NCBI RefSeq assembly: GCF_030499575.1
Contig: NZ_JASTLC010000001.1
Coordinates: 9,014,001-9,078,000 of the forward strand
From: Streptomyces sp. DG2A-72
GTDB lineage: Bacteria > Actinomycetota > Actinomycetes > Streptomycetales > Streptomycetaceae
Reading direction: 5' to 3'
DNA length: 64,000 bases
In this document: positions 18,935 to 27,330 of the stretch, in pieces
Numbering within the stretch: position 1 is the stretch's first letter
Layout of the letters: each line of letters begins with the position of its first letter
The notes under the pieces: model-generated
Databases searched by the model: none
What the model was told of the DNA's origin: nothing
Seen by the model: the letters and a program-made list of their open reading frames with translations, nothing else
Translations under genes and position numbers: made by a program

Positions 18935-20632
18935 ATGAGTCAGGCTGACGTGCTGAAGGCGTTGGAAGAAAGGGCCGCCGACCAGTGGGGGCTGGTCACC
19001 ACCGCCCAGGCCAAGCTGGACGGCGTGCAGGGAGTGCAGCTTCTGAGGCTGGAGCGCGCCGGACTGCTGGAGAGCGTCGGCCACGGGGTGTACCGCATCG
19101 CCGCCTCCTCCTCACCGGAGAACCTCAGGATCAAGGTCGCGTGGCTGCGGCTGGATCCCAGGACGCCGGTGCGGCACCGCAGCGCCTCGGGCCCCAAGGC
19201 GGGCGTCGTCTCGCACGCCTCCGCCTGCGCGGTGCACGGACTGGGCGACTGGCCCGCCGATCGCGTGGAGCTGACTGTCCCGGTACGCCGTACCACTCGT
19301 GACGAGAGCGTGGTGCTGCACTGCGCGCGGGCGGACGACGGCGACATCACCGCCGTCGACGGCCTGCCCGTCACCACGGTGCACCGGACCGTCGTCGACC
19401 TGCTGCGCGTCCGTGCCGACGCCTCCCGCGTCGGCGCCGTCGTCGCCGAAGCCGCGTCCCGTGGCCTGGTGGACGTCCGCGACCTGGCGGCGCGGGTCGG
19501 GTCCTTCGCCGGTGCCTACGGCCTGCCCGCGGAGGCGTCCGGTGCGCAGCTGCTGGAATCCCTGTGCGAGCGGGCGGGACGCCCCCTGCGGGTGAGGAAG
19601 GCCGGGCGGGCCACAGGAACAAAAACCGGCTCGGAGAAGAAGCGGGCGACCATCTGGGAGGTGGCCCGGAGGGCCGGAGTGTCGCACCAGACCGTCTCCC
19701 GGTATCTCAGGAACGACGGCGGAATGCGGCCGGCGACGCGGGCGAGGATCGAGCGTGCCGTTGCCGAGCTGAAGTACCGGCCCAACCTCATGGCGCGGTC
19801 CATGCGTACCAAGCGGTCCCACCGGATCACGATCGTGCTGCCCGAACTGGGCAGCTTCGTACCGATTCCCCTGTTGAGGGGCGCGTCGGCGGCCGCGCAC
19901 GAGGCCGGCTACATGACGGACGTCATCGGCCTGGAGGGCGGGAAGTCGCGGCGAGCGCAGACTGTGATGTCCCTGCTGGACGCCCAGCAGGCGGACGGCG
20001 TGCTGTCGCTGGTGCCGTTGGCGGACATGCCCGACGGTGCCGATGCCGGGCAACGGCCCGTCGTCGTGCTGGGTGAGTACGACGACAATCTGCACTCCCG
20101 GGGACGACTGGCCGACGGGCGGCCCGCCGAGCAGATCCTGCGTCACCTCGCGGACCAGGGGCACCGCCGGTTCCTCCACGTTGCCGGCTCGCAGGAGTGG
20201 GCCTCGGCGCGCAACCGGCGCGCGGTGTACGTGGAGGCGATCGAGCGACTGGGCCTGGAGTCCTACGGCGTGGTCGACGGCGACTGGTCGATGCGCTCCG
20301 GATACGACACTGCCCGGGACCTGCCACCCGATTCCGGCGTGACGGCTGTGCTGGCCGCCAACGACTACGTCGCCATGGGTGTGATCCGCGGCTTCCAGGA
20401 TCGCGGATGGCGCGTCCCGGGGGACGTCAGCGTGTTCGGCTGGGACAACGAGGAGTTCACCCAGTACTTCTCGCCGACCATCTCGACGGTGCACATCAAC
20501 AAGGAAGAGGTCGGTCGCCGGGCGATGCTGTCGCTGCTCGCCCTCCTGCGCGGCGAGCCCGCACCCGTGGCTGACGTCGACGACCTGTTCCGGATCATTC
20601 CGCGAGATTCGAGCGGCCCGGCCCGCCGGTAG
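18935..20632 (+). CDS. AbiEi-like domain fused to a LacI family regulator
   Basis: One uninterrupted 565-codon frame encodes two normally separate proteins. Residues 1-60 match the N-terminal winged helix of AbiEi-family antitoxins (ADQWGLVTTAQA, LERAGLLESVGHGVYRI). Residues about 70-215 match the AbiEi C-terminal region (SHASACAVHGLGDWPADRVELTV, TTVHRTVVDLLR). Residues about 237-565 are a full LacI regulator (ATIWEVARRAGVSHQTVSRY, hinge RPNLMARSMRTKRS, sugar domain). No AbiEii toxin gene is nearby, so this is probably a regulator that recruited the domain. ATG 18935 has no Shine-Dalgarno but TGTAAT lies about 10 bp upstream, so a leaderless mRNA is possible. GTG 19592 could allow a LacI-only product. 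It precedes the operon it probably controls. Confidence 0.82.
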   Translation: MSQADVLKALEERAADQWGLVTTAQAKLDGVQGVQLLRLERAGLLESVGHGVYRIAASSSPENLRIKVAWLRLDPRTPVRHRSASGPKAGVVSHASACAVHGLGDWPADRVELTVPVRRTTRDESVVLHCARADDGDITAVDGLPVTTVHRTVVDLLRVRADASRVGAVVAEAASRGLVDVRDLAARVGSFAGAYGLPAEASGAQLLESLCERAGRPLRVRKAGRATGTKTGSEKKRATIWEVARRAGVSHQTVSRYLRNDGGMRPATRARIERAVAELKYRPNLMARSMRTKRSHRITIVLPELGSFVPIPLLRGASAAAHEAGYMTDVIGLEGGKSRRAQTVMSLLDAQQADGVLSLVPLADMPDGADAGQRPVVVLGEYDDNLHSRGRLADGRPAEQILRHLADQGHRRFLHVAGSQEWASARNRRAVYVEAIERLGLESYGVVDGDWSMRSGYDTARDLPPDSGVTAVLAANDYVAMGVIRGFQDRGWRVPGDVSVFGWDNEEFTQYFSPTISTVHINKEEVGRRAMLSLLALLRGEPAPVADVDDLFRIIPRDSSGPARR

Positions 20633-20655
20633 AGCGAGGACTTCCACAGCGAAAT

Positions 20656-20707
20656 GTGATCGATCACTGCGTAACTCTTGACCTCAAACGTGACCGATCA
20701 CTACGTT
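20656..20707 (+). promoter_or_regulatory. Twin-operator promoter of the Gfo/Idh/MocA-DUF6807-cupin operon
   Basis: GTGATCGATCAC (20656-20667), 10 nt, TTGACC -35 (20678-20683), an 18-nt spacer ending in GTGACCGATCAC (20690-20701), then TACGTT -10 (20702-20707). Operator centres are 34 bp apart. The layout matches the promoter at 14928-14980 element by element, while the sequence downstream of the -10 is unrelated. Confidence 0.78.
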
Positions 20708-20833
20708 CTTGCTGCTGCCACGTCACGTCGGCGAGCGCCGGCGCCGTCCGCGCGAAGTCGTTCTGTTCGACCGCTCCGGGTCAGGACCCGGTACCGCGCC
20801 CACCGCAGCACCGAGCTTCTACGAGAGAGCCAC

Positions 20834-21961
20834 ATGACTGAGGACAGACCGGCCGTGAGAGTGGCGATCGTCGGCGCCGGAAACATCGCCGGCGGCTGCC
20901 ACATGCCCGCCGTCCAGGCCCAGAACGGCGAAGCCACCGTCATCGCGGTCGTCGATGTCGACCAGGAACGCGCCAAGGCCTTCGCCGCCCAGTGGGACAT
21001 CCCCGCCGCTTATGACGACCTACGGCAGATGCTCCGGGAGGAGCGCCCCGACCTGGTCATCGTCTGTACGCCCCCGATCGCCCACCGCGAGGCCGTCACC
21101 ACCTGCCTGGACGCCGGGGCATGGGTGTGGTGCGAGAAGCCCCCCACCCTTTCGGTCGCGGAGTACGACGCCGTCAGCTCCCACGAGCGCGAGGGCGGCC
21201 CGTACGTCTCCTACGTCTTCCAGCATCGGTTCGGTTCCGCCGCCCGGGCCTTGCGGGAGCAGATCCGCACCGGCCGCCTCGGCGCGCCCCTGGTCGGTGT
21301 CTGCCACACCCTGTGGTACCGGGACGACGCCTACTTCGACGTCCCCTGGCGCGGCAAGTGGGAGACCGAGGGCGGCGGTCCCACCATGGGCCACGGCATC
21401 CACCAGATGGACCTCATGCTGTCCTTGATGGGGGACTGGACCGAAGTCCGCGCCGCCATGGGCACGTTGGCCCGCGAGGTGGAGACCGAGGACGTCTCCA
21501 TGGCCATGGTCCGCTTCGCCAACGGCGCCATGGTGTCCATGGTCAACAGCCTCCTCTCCGCCCGTGAGACCAGCTATCTGCGCTTCGACTTCCCCGAGGC
21601 CACGGTCGAGCTGTCCCACCTCTACGGCTACGACAACTCCCACTGGACGTGGACTCCCGCACCCCACCGGGCCAAGGCAACGCCCGCCGAGATCGGGGCA
21701 CCGCTCGACGACGAGGCCAGTTCGCACGCCGCGCAGCTGCGCGTGCTCCTGCGGTCGCTGCGCGCCGGGCAACGCCCCGAAGCCAGTGGCGACGACGGCC
21801 GCCGCGTCCTGGCCTTCATCGCCGCCCTGTACCAGTCGGCGACGACCGGACGCCCCGTCACCCCGGACATGCTGACCCCGGACAACCCCTTCTACCACTC
21901 CATGTGCGGCCGCCTCGGCATCGCCCAGGACAACGCCGTCAAGGAGAACACCGATGTCTGA
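20834..21961 (+). CDS. Gfo/Idh/MocA family NAD(P)-dependent oxidoreductase
   Basis: The 375-residue protein has an N-terminal Rossmann fold (VAIVGAGNIAGGCHMPA) and the family motif CEKPP near residue 103, with the catalytic-type Lys. Members oxidise or reduce sugar hydroxyls such as scyllo-inositol, 1,5-anhydro sugars or C3 of glycosides. The ATG at 20834 is chosen over an upstream in-frame start at 20678 because that one would lie inside the promoter. The stop overlaps the next gene by 8 bp. Together with the DUF6807 and cupin proteins it forms a three-gene operon. Confidence 0.88.
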   Translation: MTEDRPAVRVAIVGAGNIAGGCHMPAVQAQNGEATVIAVVDVDQERAKAFAAQWDIPAAYDDLRQMLREERPDLVIVCTPPIAHREAVTTCLDAGAWVWCEKPPTLSVAEYDAVSSHEREGGPYVSYVFQHRFGSAARALREQIRTGRLGAPLVGVCHTLWYRDDAYFDVPWRGKWETEGGGPTMGHGIHQMDLMLSLMGDWTEVRAAMGTLAREVETEDVSMAMVRFANGAMVSMVNSLLSARETSYLRFDFPEATVELSHLYGYDNSHWTWTPAPHRAKATPAEIGAPLDDEASSHAAQLRVLLRSLRAGQRPEASGDDGRRVLAFIAALYQSATTGRPVTPDMLTPDNPFYHSMCGRLGIAQDNAVKENTDV

Positions 21962-22877
21962 CACACACTTCAGAATCGAGCACGACGACGCCGGGACCGA
22001 GTTCGTGGTGTCGGCCGCGGGCACGGACCTCGCCACGTACGTCTACCGGCCGGACACTCCTCTCGAGGAATCCCCCAAGCCGTATCTCTACCCGTTGAAG
22101 ACCCTCTCCGGTGCGCCCGTGGGCGTATACCGGCCCTGGGACCACCGCTGGCACAAAGGCCTGCAGCTGACCTGGTCGCACCTGTCCGGCGACAACTTCT
22201 GGGGCGGGCCCACCTTCGAGAAGGGCGCGCCCGGCCACGGCTACGTGTGGCGGGAGAACCACGGCCAGCAAGTGCACCGCGGCTTCGACCGGCAGGACGA
22301 CAGCGGCAGCGAGGTGTCGATCGCCGAGGTCCTGGACTGGTTCGCCTCCAGCGACGAGGTGTGGATCGACGAGACCCGAATCCTTCGCTTCCACAGCGCC
22401 GACACCGACGACGGTGTCTGGGCGCTGGACTTCACCACCGCCCTGACCAACGTGCACCGCGAACCCCTGGAACTGGGCAGCCCCACCACACACGGCCGCC
22501 CCAACGCCGGCTACACAGGACTGTTCTGGCGTGGGCCCCGGGCCTGGACCGGCGCGGACGTCATCGCCGACGGCGGCCACGAAGGCGACGCAGTCATGGG
22601 CACCCAGGGCGCCTGGGCCGCCATCACCGGCGAGCACGACGAGATCGACGGCGGTGCCACGGTCCTCGCCTACGCCGGCACCACCACGGCCGCCGTCCCG
22701 CTGAAGTGGTTCGCCCGCAGCAGCGCCTTCGCCTGTCTCAACCCATCGCCCGCTTTTGACACCGAGATCAAGCTCGAACCTGGTGAGACCCTGTCCCTGA
22801 GCCACCGCTTCGTGTTCATCGACCGCATGGTGGACCGCCGTGAACTCGAGCCGATCGCCCAGAGGTTCGCGCCGTGA
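21954..22877 (+). CDS. DUF6807 / PmoA-like protein
   Basis: This 307-residue cytoplasmic protein is of the type annotated as PmoA family or DUF6807. Conserved features include YLYPLKTLSGAPVGVYRPWDHRWHKGL, FWGGPTFEKG, and GRPNAGYTGLFWRGPR. The name is historical; there is no evidence for methane oxidation, and these proteins are all-beta and often encoded beside Gfo/Idh/MocA oxidoreductases in sugar loci. Its start overlaps the upstream stop by 8 bp and its stop overlaps the cupin start, so translation is probably coupled. Function is unknown; processing of an oxidised sugar intermediate is inferred. Confidence 0.8.
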   Translation: MSDTHFRIEHDDAGTEFVVSAAGTDLATYVYRPDTPLEESPKPYLYPLKTLSGAPVGVYRPWDHRWHKGLQLTWSHLSGDNFWGGPTFEKGAPGHGYVWRENHGQQVHRGFDRQDDSGSEVSIAEVLDWFASSDEVWIDETRILRFHSADTDDGVWALDFTTALTNVHREPLELGSPTTHGRPNAGYTGLFWRGPRAWTGADVIADGGHEGDAVMGTQGAWAAITGEHDEIDGGATVLAYAGTTTAAVPLKWFARSSAFACLNPSPAFDTEIKLEPGETLSLSHRFVFIDRMVDRRELEPIAQRFAP

Positions 22878-23617
22878 CCGCCCTCCCCGACTTCCCCGGA
22901 GCCGTGGGGCTCAGCCAGCTCGAGGTGTACCCCTGGCCCACGGCGGATGACGAACACGGCGGCTCGCCCCATATGCACCTCGCCTGCACGGAGTGCTACG
23001 TCGTCATCAGCGGCCACGGCCGACTGGAAACCCTCAATCACCAAGGGCACATGACGACCGAGCTGCACCCCGGAGACACGGTCTGGTTCACCCCGGGCAC
23101 GATCCACCGCGCCATCAACGACGAAGACCTGCGCGTGATCGTCATCATGCAGAACAGCGGCCTGCCTGAAGCGGGCGACGCGGTCATGACCTTCCCGCCC
23201 GCGTACCTCTCCCTCGAGACCTATCCGGGCGCGGCCTCGCTCCTCGACGCCGACGGCAGCCCCAACCCCGAGCGCGCCCAGGCTCGCAGAGATCTGGCCG
23301 TCGAGGGGTTCAGGGAGCTGACGCTCCAGTGGCGGCGCGGCAACCGCTCGGCCTACGAGGACTTCTGCGCGGCAGCCGTGCGACTCGTCCAGCCACGTCT
23401 GGACGCCTGGGAGAAGACGGTCGACGACGGTGCGCTGGCCTCCGCGCAGGCGGCGCTGCGGCAGATCGATTCCCTGCGCAACGGCGACCTCAACCACCTG
23501 TACGAGGCGACCGTCTCACGTATCGCCCAACCGCCCGGGCAGACCCTGGGCATGTGCGGTTTCCTGCGCGCCTACGACCCGGCCCGGCGGGCCGGCACAT
23601 CGGCCGAGCCTCAGTGA
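22874..23617 (+). CDS. Cupin-domain protein
   Basis: The 247-residue protein begins at GTG 22874, overlapping the DUF6807 stop by 4 bp. The cupin barrel occupies about residues 10-105, with metal-ligand-like motifs HMHLACTECYVVISGHG and the second block HPGDTVWFTPGTIHRAIN. The C-terminal 120 residues are helical and unrecognised. Cupins in sugar operons are often isomerases, epimerases or lyases, but the reaction cannot be assigned. Third gene of the operon. Confidence 0.82.
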   Translation: MTALPDFPGAVGLSQLEVYPWPTADDEHGGSPHMHLACTECYVVISGHGRLETLNHQGHMTTELHPGDTVWFTPGTIHRAINDEDLRVIVIMQNSGLPEAGDAVMTFPPAYLSLETYPGAASLLDADGSPNPERAQARRDLAVEGFRELTLQWRRGNRSAYEDFCAAAVRLVQPRLDAWEKTVDDGALASAQAALRQIDSLRNGDLNHLYEATVSRIAQPPGQTLGMCGFLRAYDPARRAGTSAEPQ

Positions 23618-23689
23618 CGCACGCCCCCACTCGAACGTGCCCGAACGGCTGCTGATCTGCCCGGGTTCGAACCAAGGAAAGTGTTTCGC

Positions 23690-25180
23690 ATGAGTTCGAT
23701 GCTGCCGGAAGGCGCCGGGAGCGCCGACGCGGCGACCGCCCCGATCCTGTCAGGGATGTATCCCGATCCATCGGTGTGCCGGGTCGGCGAGGACTACTTC
23801 CTGGCGAATTCGTCGTTCGAGTACAGCCCCGGCATCCCGATCTGGCATTCCCGGGACCTGGTGTCCTGGCATCAGATCGGCAACGCCCTGACGAGGGACG
23901 ACCAGTTCCCCGCGGGCCGGTCGCCGTCGAGCCGTGGCATCTACGCCCCGACGCTGCGCCACCACGGGGGACGGTTCTGGCTGATCACCACGAACATCGA
24001 CGACGCTCGCGGTGGTCATCGGATCTACCACGCGACCGACCCGGCCGGGCCGTGGTCGGCGCCGGTGTGCCTGACCGAACTCGACGGCATCGACCCGGAC
24101 CTGGCCTGGGACGACGAGGGAACGTGCCTGGTCACCTACTGCTCGTGGTCGGAGACCGAGATCGGCATCAGACAGGTCGCGGTCGACCTGGAGCGGGGCG
24201 TGGTCCTCGAGAAGCCGCGGTGGATCTGGCACGGCACCGGCCTGGCCCATTCCGAGGGGCCGCATCTGTACCGTCGCGGCGCCTGGTGGTACCTGGTCAT
24301 CGCCGAAGGCGGCACCGACCGGGGCCACGTGATCTCGGTCGCACGCTCACGCAGCCCCCAGGGGCCGTTCGAGGCCGCCCCGCACAATCCGGTCTTCAGC
24401 CACCGCAGCACGGCTCATCCCGTCCAGAACGTCGGTCATGCCGATCTGGTGGAGCGTCCCGACGGGACCTGGGCGGCGGTGTATCTCGGCACCCGGCCGC
24501 GCGGCCGCAGTCCGCGCTTCCACGTCAACGGGCGTGAGACGTTCCTCGCCGACGTCTCCTGGGTGGCGGACTGGCCACAGTTCGTGCCGGCGAGCCTGCG
24601 CGTCCCCACCGGGCAGCGGGACTTCGAGGACGACTTCTCCGCGCCCGGACTGCATCTCAGGTGGGTCTCGCCAGGGGAGCGTCCCGACCGGTTCGTCCAC
24701 AGCGTGCCGGAAGGGGTGGTCGTGGGGCACGCACCGAGCGAGACCGGTGAGCCCTCGGGCCTGTTCACCCGCGTCGGCGGAGACCACTGGGAGGCCGACT
24801 TCCTCGTCGAGCCGGGAGAGGGCGCGTTCACCGTCGCGCTACGGCTCGATGGTGCTCATTGGTACGGGCTGCGCGTCGCCGACGGCGAAGTCACGGCCGT
24901 CGCACGGATCGGACAGGTCCAGACAGTTCTCGGCGCCCGCCCGCTGCTCGGCCCCCGTGTCCCCCTCCGCATCCGATCCACGGAGCCGACCTGGAACGGA
25001 CCGGACGACATCGAACTGGGCATCGGTGTCGGAACCGCTACCGATGTCCTCGCCCGCCTCGACGGACGCTATCTCTCCACAGAAGTGGCGGGCGGGTTCA
25101 CCGGACGCTTGGTCGGTGTGTGGACCGAGTCGCGGGAGGTCCTCGTCCGCCGGGTCCGGTTCGCCGAACAGCGGGCGTGA
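23690..25180 (+). CDS. GH43 beta-xylosidase/alpha-L-arabinofuranosidase-like enzyme
   Basis: This is a 496-residue cytoplasmic glycosidase. Residues about 15-300 form the GH43 propeller with the catalytic base D26 (YPDPS), the modulating Asp in GIDPDL and the acid Glu in SEGPHLY. The C-terminal about 190 residues form the beta-sandwich typical of GH43 xylosidases/arabinofuranosidases (DDFSAPGLHLRWVSPGE). ATG 23690 fits AAGGAAA at 23674-23680; the in-frame GTG 23681 is too close to it. It probably trims arabinose or xylose side residues from imported oligosaccharides. It lies 72 bp after the cupin gene, possibly in the same transcript. Confidence 0.88.
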   Translation: MSSMLPEGAGSADAATAPILSGMYPDPSVCRVGEDYFLANSSFEYSPGIPIWHSRDLVSWHQIGNALTRDDQFPAGRSPSSRGIYAPTLRHHGGRFWLITTNIDDARGGHRIYHATDPAGPWSAPVCLTELDGIDPDLAWDDEGTCLVTYCSWSETEIGIRQVAVDLERGVVLEKPRWIWHGTGLAHSEGPHLYRRGAWWYLVIAEGGTDRGHVISVARSRSPQGPFEAAPHNPVFSHRSTAHPVQNVGHADLVERPDGTWAAVYLGTRPRGRSPRFHVNGRETFLADVSWVADWPQFVPASLRVPTGQRDFEDDFSAPGLHLRWVSPGERPDRFVHSVPEGVVVGHAPSETGEPSGLFTRVGGDHWEADFLVEPGEGAFTVALRLDGAHWYGLRVADGEVTAVARIGQVQTVLGARPLLGPRVPLRIRSTEPTWNGPDDIELGIGVGTATDVLARLDGRYLSTEVAGGFTGRLVGVWTESREVLVRRVRFAEQRA

Positions 25181-25602
25181 CACGAACTCCGGCCAGAATC
25201 ATGTCCTTGGAGCTGTCCGACAGACGCCGGCAACACTCCGCGGTGGAGTCGGCCGTCGCCGCTTCTCGTCGCAACGCCGGTCAGGACTGCGCGGCCGAGG
25301 ATGTGGCCTGCCATGGTGAAGCCGAGGCAGGCGAAGGTGCTGACGAAGCGGGCCAGACGGGCGTCGTCGGGCAGTTGGGAGGCGCCCTCGGGCAGTCCCG
25401 AGCCCCGTGTCGTCGCCGGAGCCGGTCGGGGCGTCCGGGGCGTAGACGTTACGGGCACGCTATGGGCACGCCGCCGTGGATCGGCGGGACACCGCGTGAG
25501 CGCGGTTGCTGAAGCGTCGGGTCCGGCTCGCTCTGTGAGCAACCTGCTCGGAGAGGTCGTATGACGAGCTTCGAAGACTGCCACGGCGTGCGCCGGAGTC
25601 GT
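25181..25602. other. Intergenic, no recognised gene
   Basis: About 420 bp. A minus-strand frame at about 25270-25400 contains a plausible amphipathic stretch (LPDDARLARFVSTFACLGF), but no family match can be given and no start signal is seen. It is probably decayed sequence adjoining the IclR remnant. Confidence 0.45.
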
Positions 25603-25810
25603 TCACAGTCCCTGACCGATGTCCTGTACGGCCGTGAGCAGAGGTTGGGACAGTTCCGTGAGCCGTGCGCGGGTGCAGCGGACGGACGGAGCCGCCACGG
25701 CCACGGCGGCGAGGGCGGTGCCCGTGCGGTCGCGCACGCATGCGCCGACGCATGCACTGGGGCCCTCCACGCCGTCCAGGAAGCGAGTGCGCGACGCCGA
25801 GCGGGGCCCA
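25603..25810 (-). pseudogene. C-terminal remnant of an IclR family regulator
   Basis: The minus-strand frame ends with about 68 residues that look like the end of an IclR effector domain (SACVGACVRDRTGTALAAVA, then RLTELSQPLLTAVQDIGQGL). The helix-turn-helix and most of the effector domain are missing upstream, so this is a truncated gene. Confidence 0.65.
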
Positions 25811-25961
25811 AGCCGGGCGGGCTCGAGAAGGTGGCGGTCTTCCGTTACACCTACCGGGGCAACAAGATCCCAGCCCCTGGCCGACCACGAACCCCGACTG
25901 ACGGCAGAACCCGTGAAGAGCCCGTTGCCGAGAGATCGGTACGAAGGTAATGGGCGGTGAG

Positions 25962-26011
25962 CGGTCCGGGGCACGGTGCCGGGAGCAATCCCGGCACCGT
26001 GCCCCGGACCG
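25962..26011 (-). terminator. Very long hairpin terminator with GCAA tetraloop
   Basis: A 23-bp perfect stem (25962-25984 with 25989-26011) closes on a GCAA (GNRA) tetraloop. It sits 38 bp beyond the stop of the SnoaL-like gene and terminates the MarR-DsbA-MBL-SnoaL operon. Confidence 0.9.
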
Positions 26012-26048
26012 ACTCAACAACCGGAAGCCGTCGGGCACGCCGACGACC

Positions 26049-26477
26049 TCACGCGCCCTGCGCCATGGCGTCGCGGACGAGGGCGGTGTCGGTGAACTGT
26101 TCGAAGCGGACGATCAGGCCGCCGCGGACCACGAAGTGGTGGGCGACGCGGACGTTGATCGGTTTGCCGGTGGCCTTGTTGGTGGCGGTGTAGCGGGCGA
26201 GGACGACGACGTTCTCGCCGTCGACGACATAGGTGTCGTCGTGAGCGGTCCAGCCGTCCCAGTCCTGGCCGAGCTTCTCCATCACGTTCGAGGTCACGCC
26301 GTCGGGGGTGCGGTAGGTGCCGGCGAGGGGGAAGCCTGCCATCTCCGTCCACTCCACGTCGGGGGCGAGGGTGGCGCGCAGGGCCTCCAGGTCGCCGGCC
26401 GCGGAGGCCAGGTACTGGCGGCGGACCACGTCGGCCGGGGCCGTGGAGGTCGCGAAGTCGGTGTGCTCGTACGTCAT
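26049..26477 (-). CDS. SnoaL-like / NTF2-fold protein
   Basis: This is a 142-residue cone-shaped NTF2-fold protein (DVVRRQYLASAAGDLEALRATLAPDVEW near the start; VRVAHHFVVRGGLIVRFEQFTD near the end). Such proteins serve as small isomerases, hydrolases or ligand binders. It starts one base after the MBL-fold stop, so translation is coupled. The substrate is unknown. Confidence 0.85.
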   Translation of the reverse strand: MTYEHTDFATSTAPADVVRRQYLASAAGDLEALRATLAPDVEWTEMAGFPLAGTYRTPDGVTSNVMEKLGQDWDGWTAHDDTYVVDGENVVVLARYTATNKATGKPINVRVAHHFVVRGGLIVRFEQFTDTALVRDAMAQGA

Positions 26478-26478
26478 C

Positions 26479-27285
26479 TCAGCCCCACTTCATCTCGCCC
26501 TTGGCGACCTTCGCGCCGATCTGGGCGGCGATGAGCATGCCGTTGTCGGGGTAGCGCTTGACGAGTGCCTCGGTCAGCGCGGCGCCGTCGGCCGCCTTGC
26601 CGAGTTCCTCCTCGAAGGCGAGGAGGTAGTCGCGGGTGGCGGTGATGGCGGAGGCGTCGGCCGCCGTGCCGGGCAGGCGGTGGCCGGGGACGACCAGTTC
26701 CGGCTGCAGGGAGGCCATCTCGTCGAGCAGGTCGATCCAGACGGAGCGGTCGTCGGGGGTGGGGGTGTCGGCGACCCAGACGTGCTCCTGCTGGAAGAGC
26801 AGGACGCCGCCGAGGAGGGCGCGGTGCTCGGCCTGCCACAGGTAGTGGCGGTCGGGCAGACCCGCCGGGCCGCCCTTGAGCTCGAAGCGGTGGCCTTCGA
26901 GGGTGAGGTCGCCGGTCAGCGGGGTGAGGTCGACCAGGCGGGTGGGCAGGTTCGGGCCGAGGGCCGCCCAGGCCTTGAGCTTGCCCTCGTAGGAGTGCTG
27001 GATGTGCTCGATGACGATCGGGGTGGCGACGAAGACGGCGTCGGGGAAGGCGTCGGCGAGGATTTCGGCGCCGAAGTAGAAGTTGGGGTCGCCGTGGCTG
27101 ACGAACACGGTGGTCAGCTTCTTGCCGGAGTCGAGGATCTCGGCGGCCAGGCGGTGGCCGTCGGCCCGGGTGAAGGCGGCGTCGACCAGCAGCGCCTCCT
27201 GCTCGCCGGTGACGAGGGTGGCGGTCTTGTTCTTGCTGCCGGCCGGGAAGTCGAGGTCGAGGACCTTGAAGGAGAGGGTGCTCAT
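26479..27285 (-). CDS. MBL-fold metallo-hydrolase-like protein with altered metal motif
   Basis: This 268-residue beta-lactamase-fold protein matches secondary-structure landmarks of the family (GEQEALLVDAAFTRADGHRL, TVFVSHGDPNFYFGAE, VPGHRLPG). The usual HxHxDH metal site appears as SHGDPNFYFG, which lacks the second His and the Asp-His pair. It may bind one metal or none, or use a different ligand set. A truncated second copy of its start lies at 36875-36929. It lies between the DsbA-like and SnoaL-like genes. Confidence 0.8.
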   Translation of the reverse strand: MSTLSFKVLDLDFPAGSKNKTATLVTGEQEALLVDAAFTRADGHRLAAEILDSGKKLTTVFVSHGDPNFYFGAEILADAFPDAVFVATPIVIEHIQHSYEGKLKAWAALGPNLPTRLVDLTPLTGDLTLEGHRFELKGGPAGLPDRHYLWQAEHRALLGGVLLFQQEHVWVADTPTPDDRSVWIDLLDEMASLQPELVVPGHRLPGTAADASAITATRDYLLAFEEELGKAADGAALTEALVKRYPDNGMLIAAQIGAKVAKGEMKWG

Positions 27286-27330
27286 GCGGGGCCTCCTGAA
27301 GGGGACGGAATTCAGTGAGTGGGGGCGTGG

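Noticed and set aside
18935..19600. Type IV toxin-antitoxin system
   Set aside because: AbiEi-like domain is present but no AbiEii toxin gene adjoins, and the frame continues into a LacI protein.
21954..22877. Methane monooxygenase subunit (PmoA)
   Set aside because: The family name is historical; the protein has no membrane helices and sits in a sugar operon.
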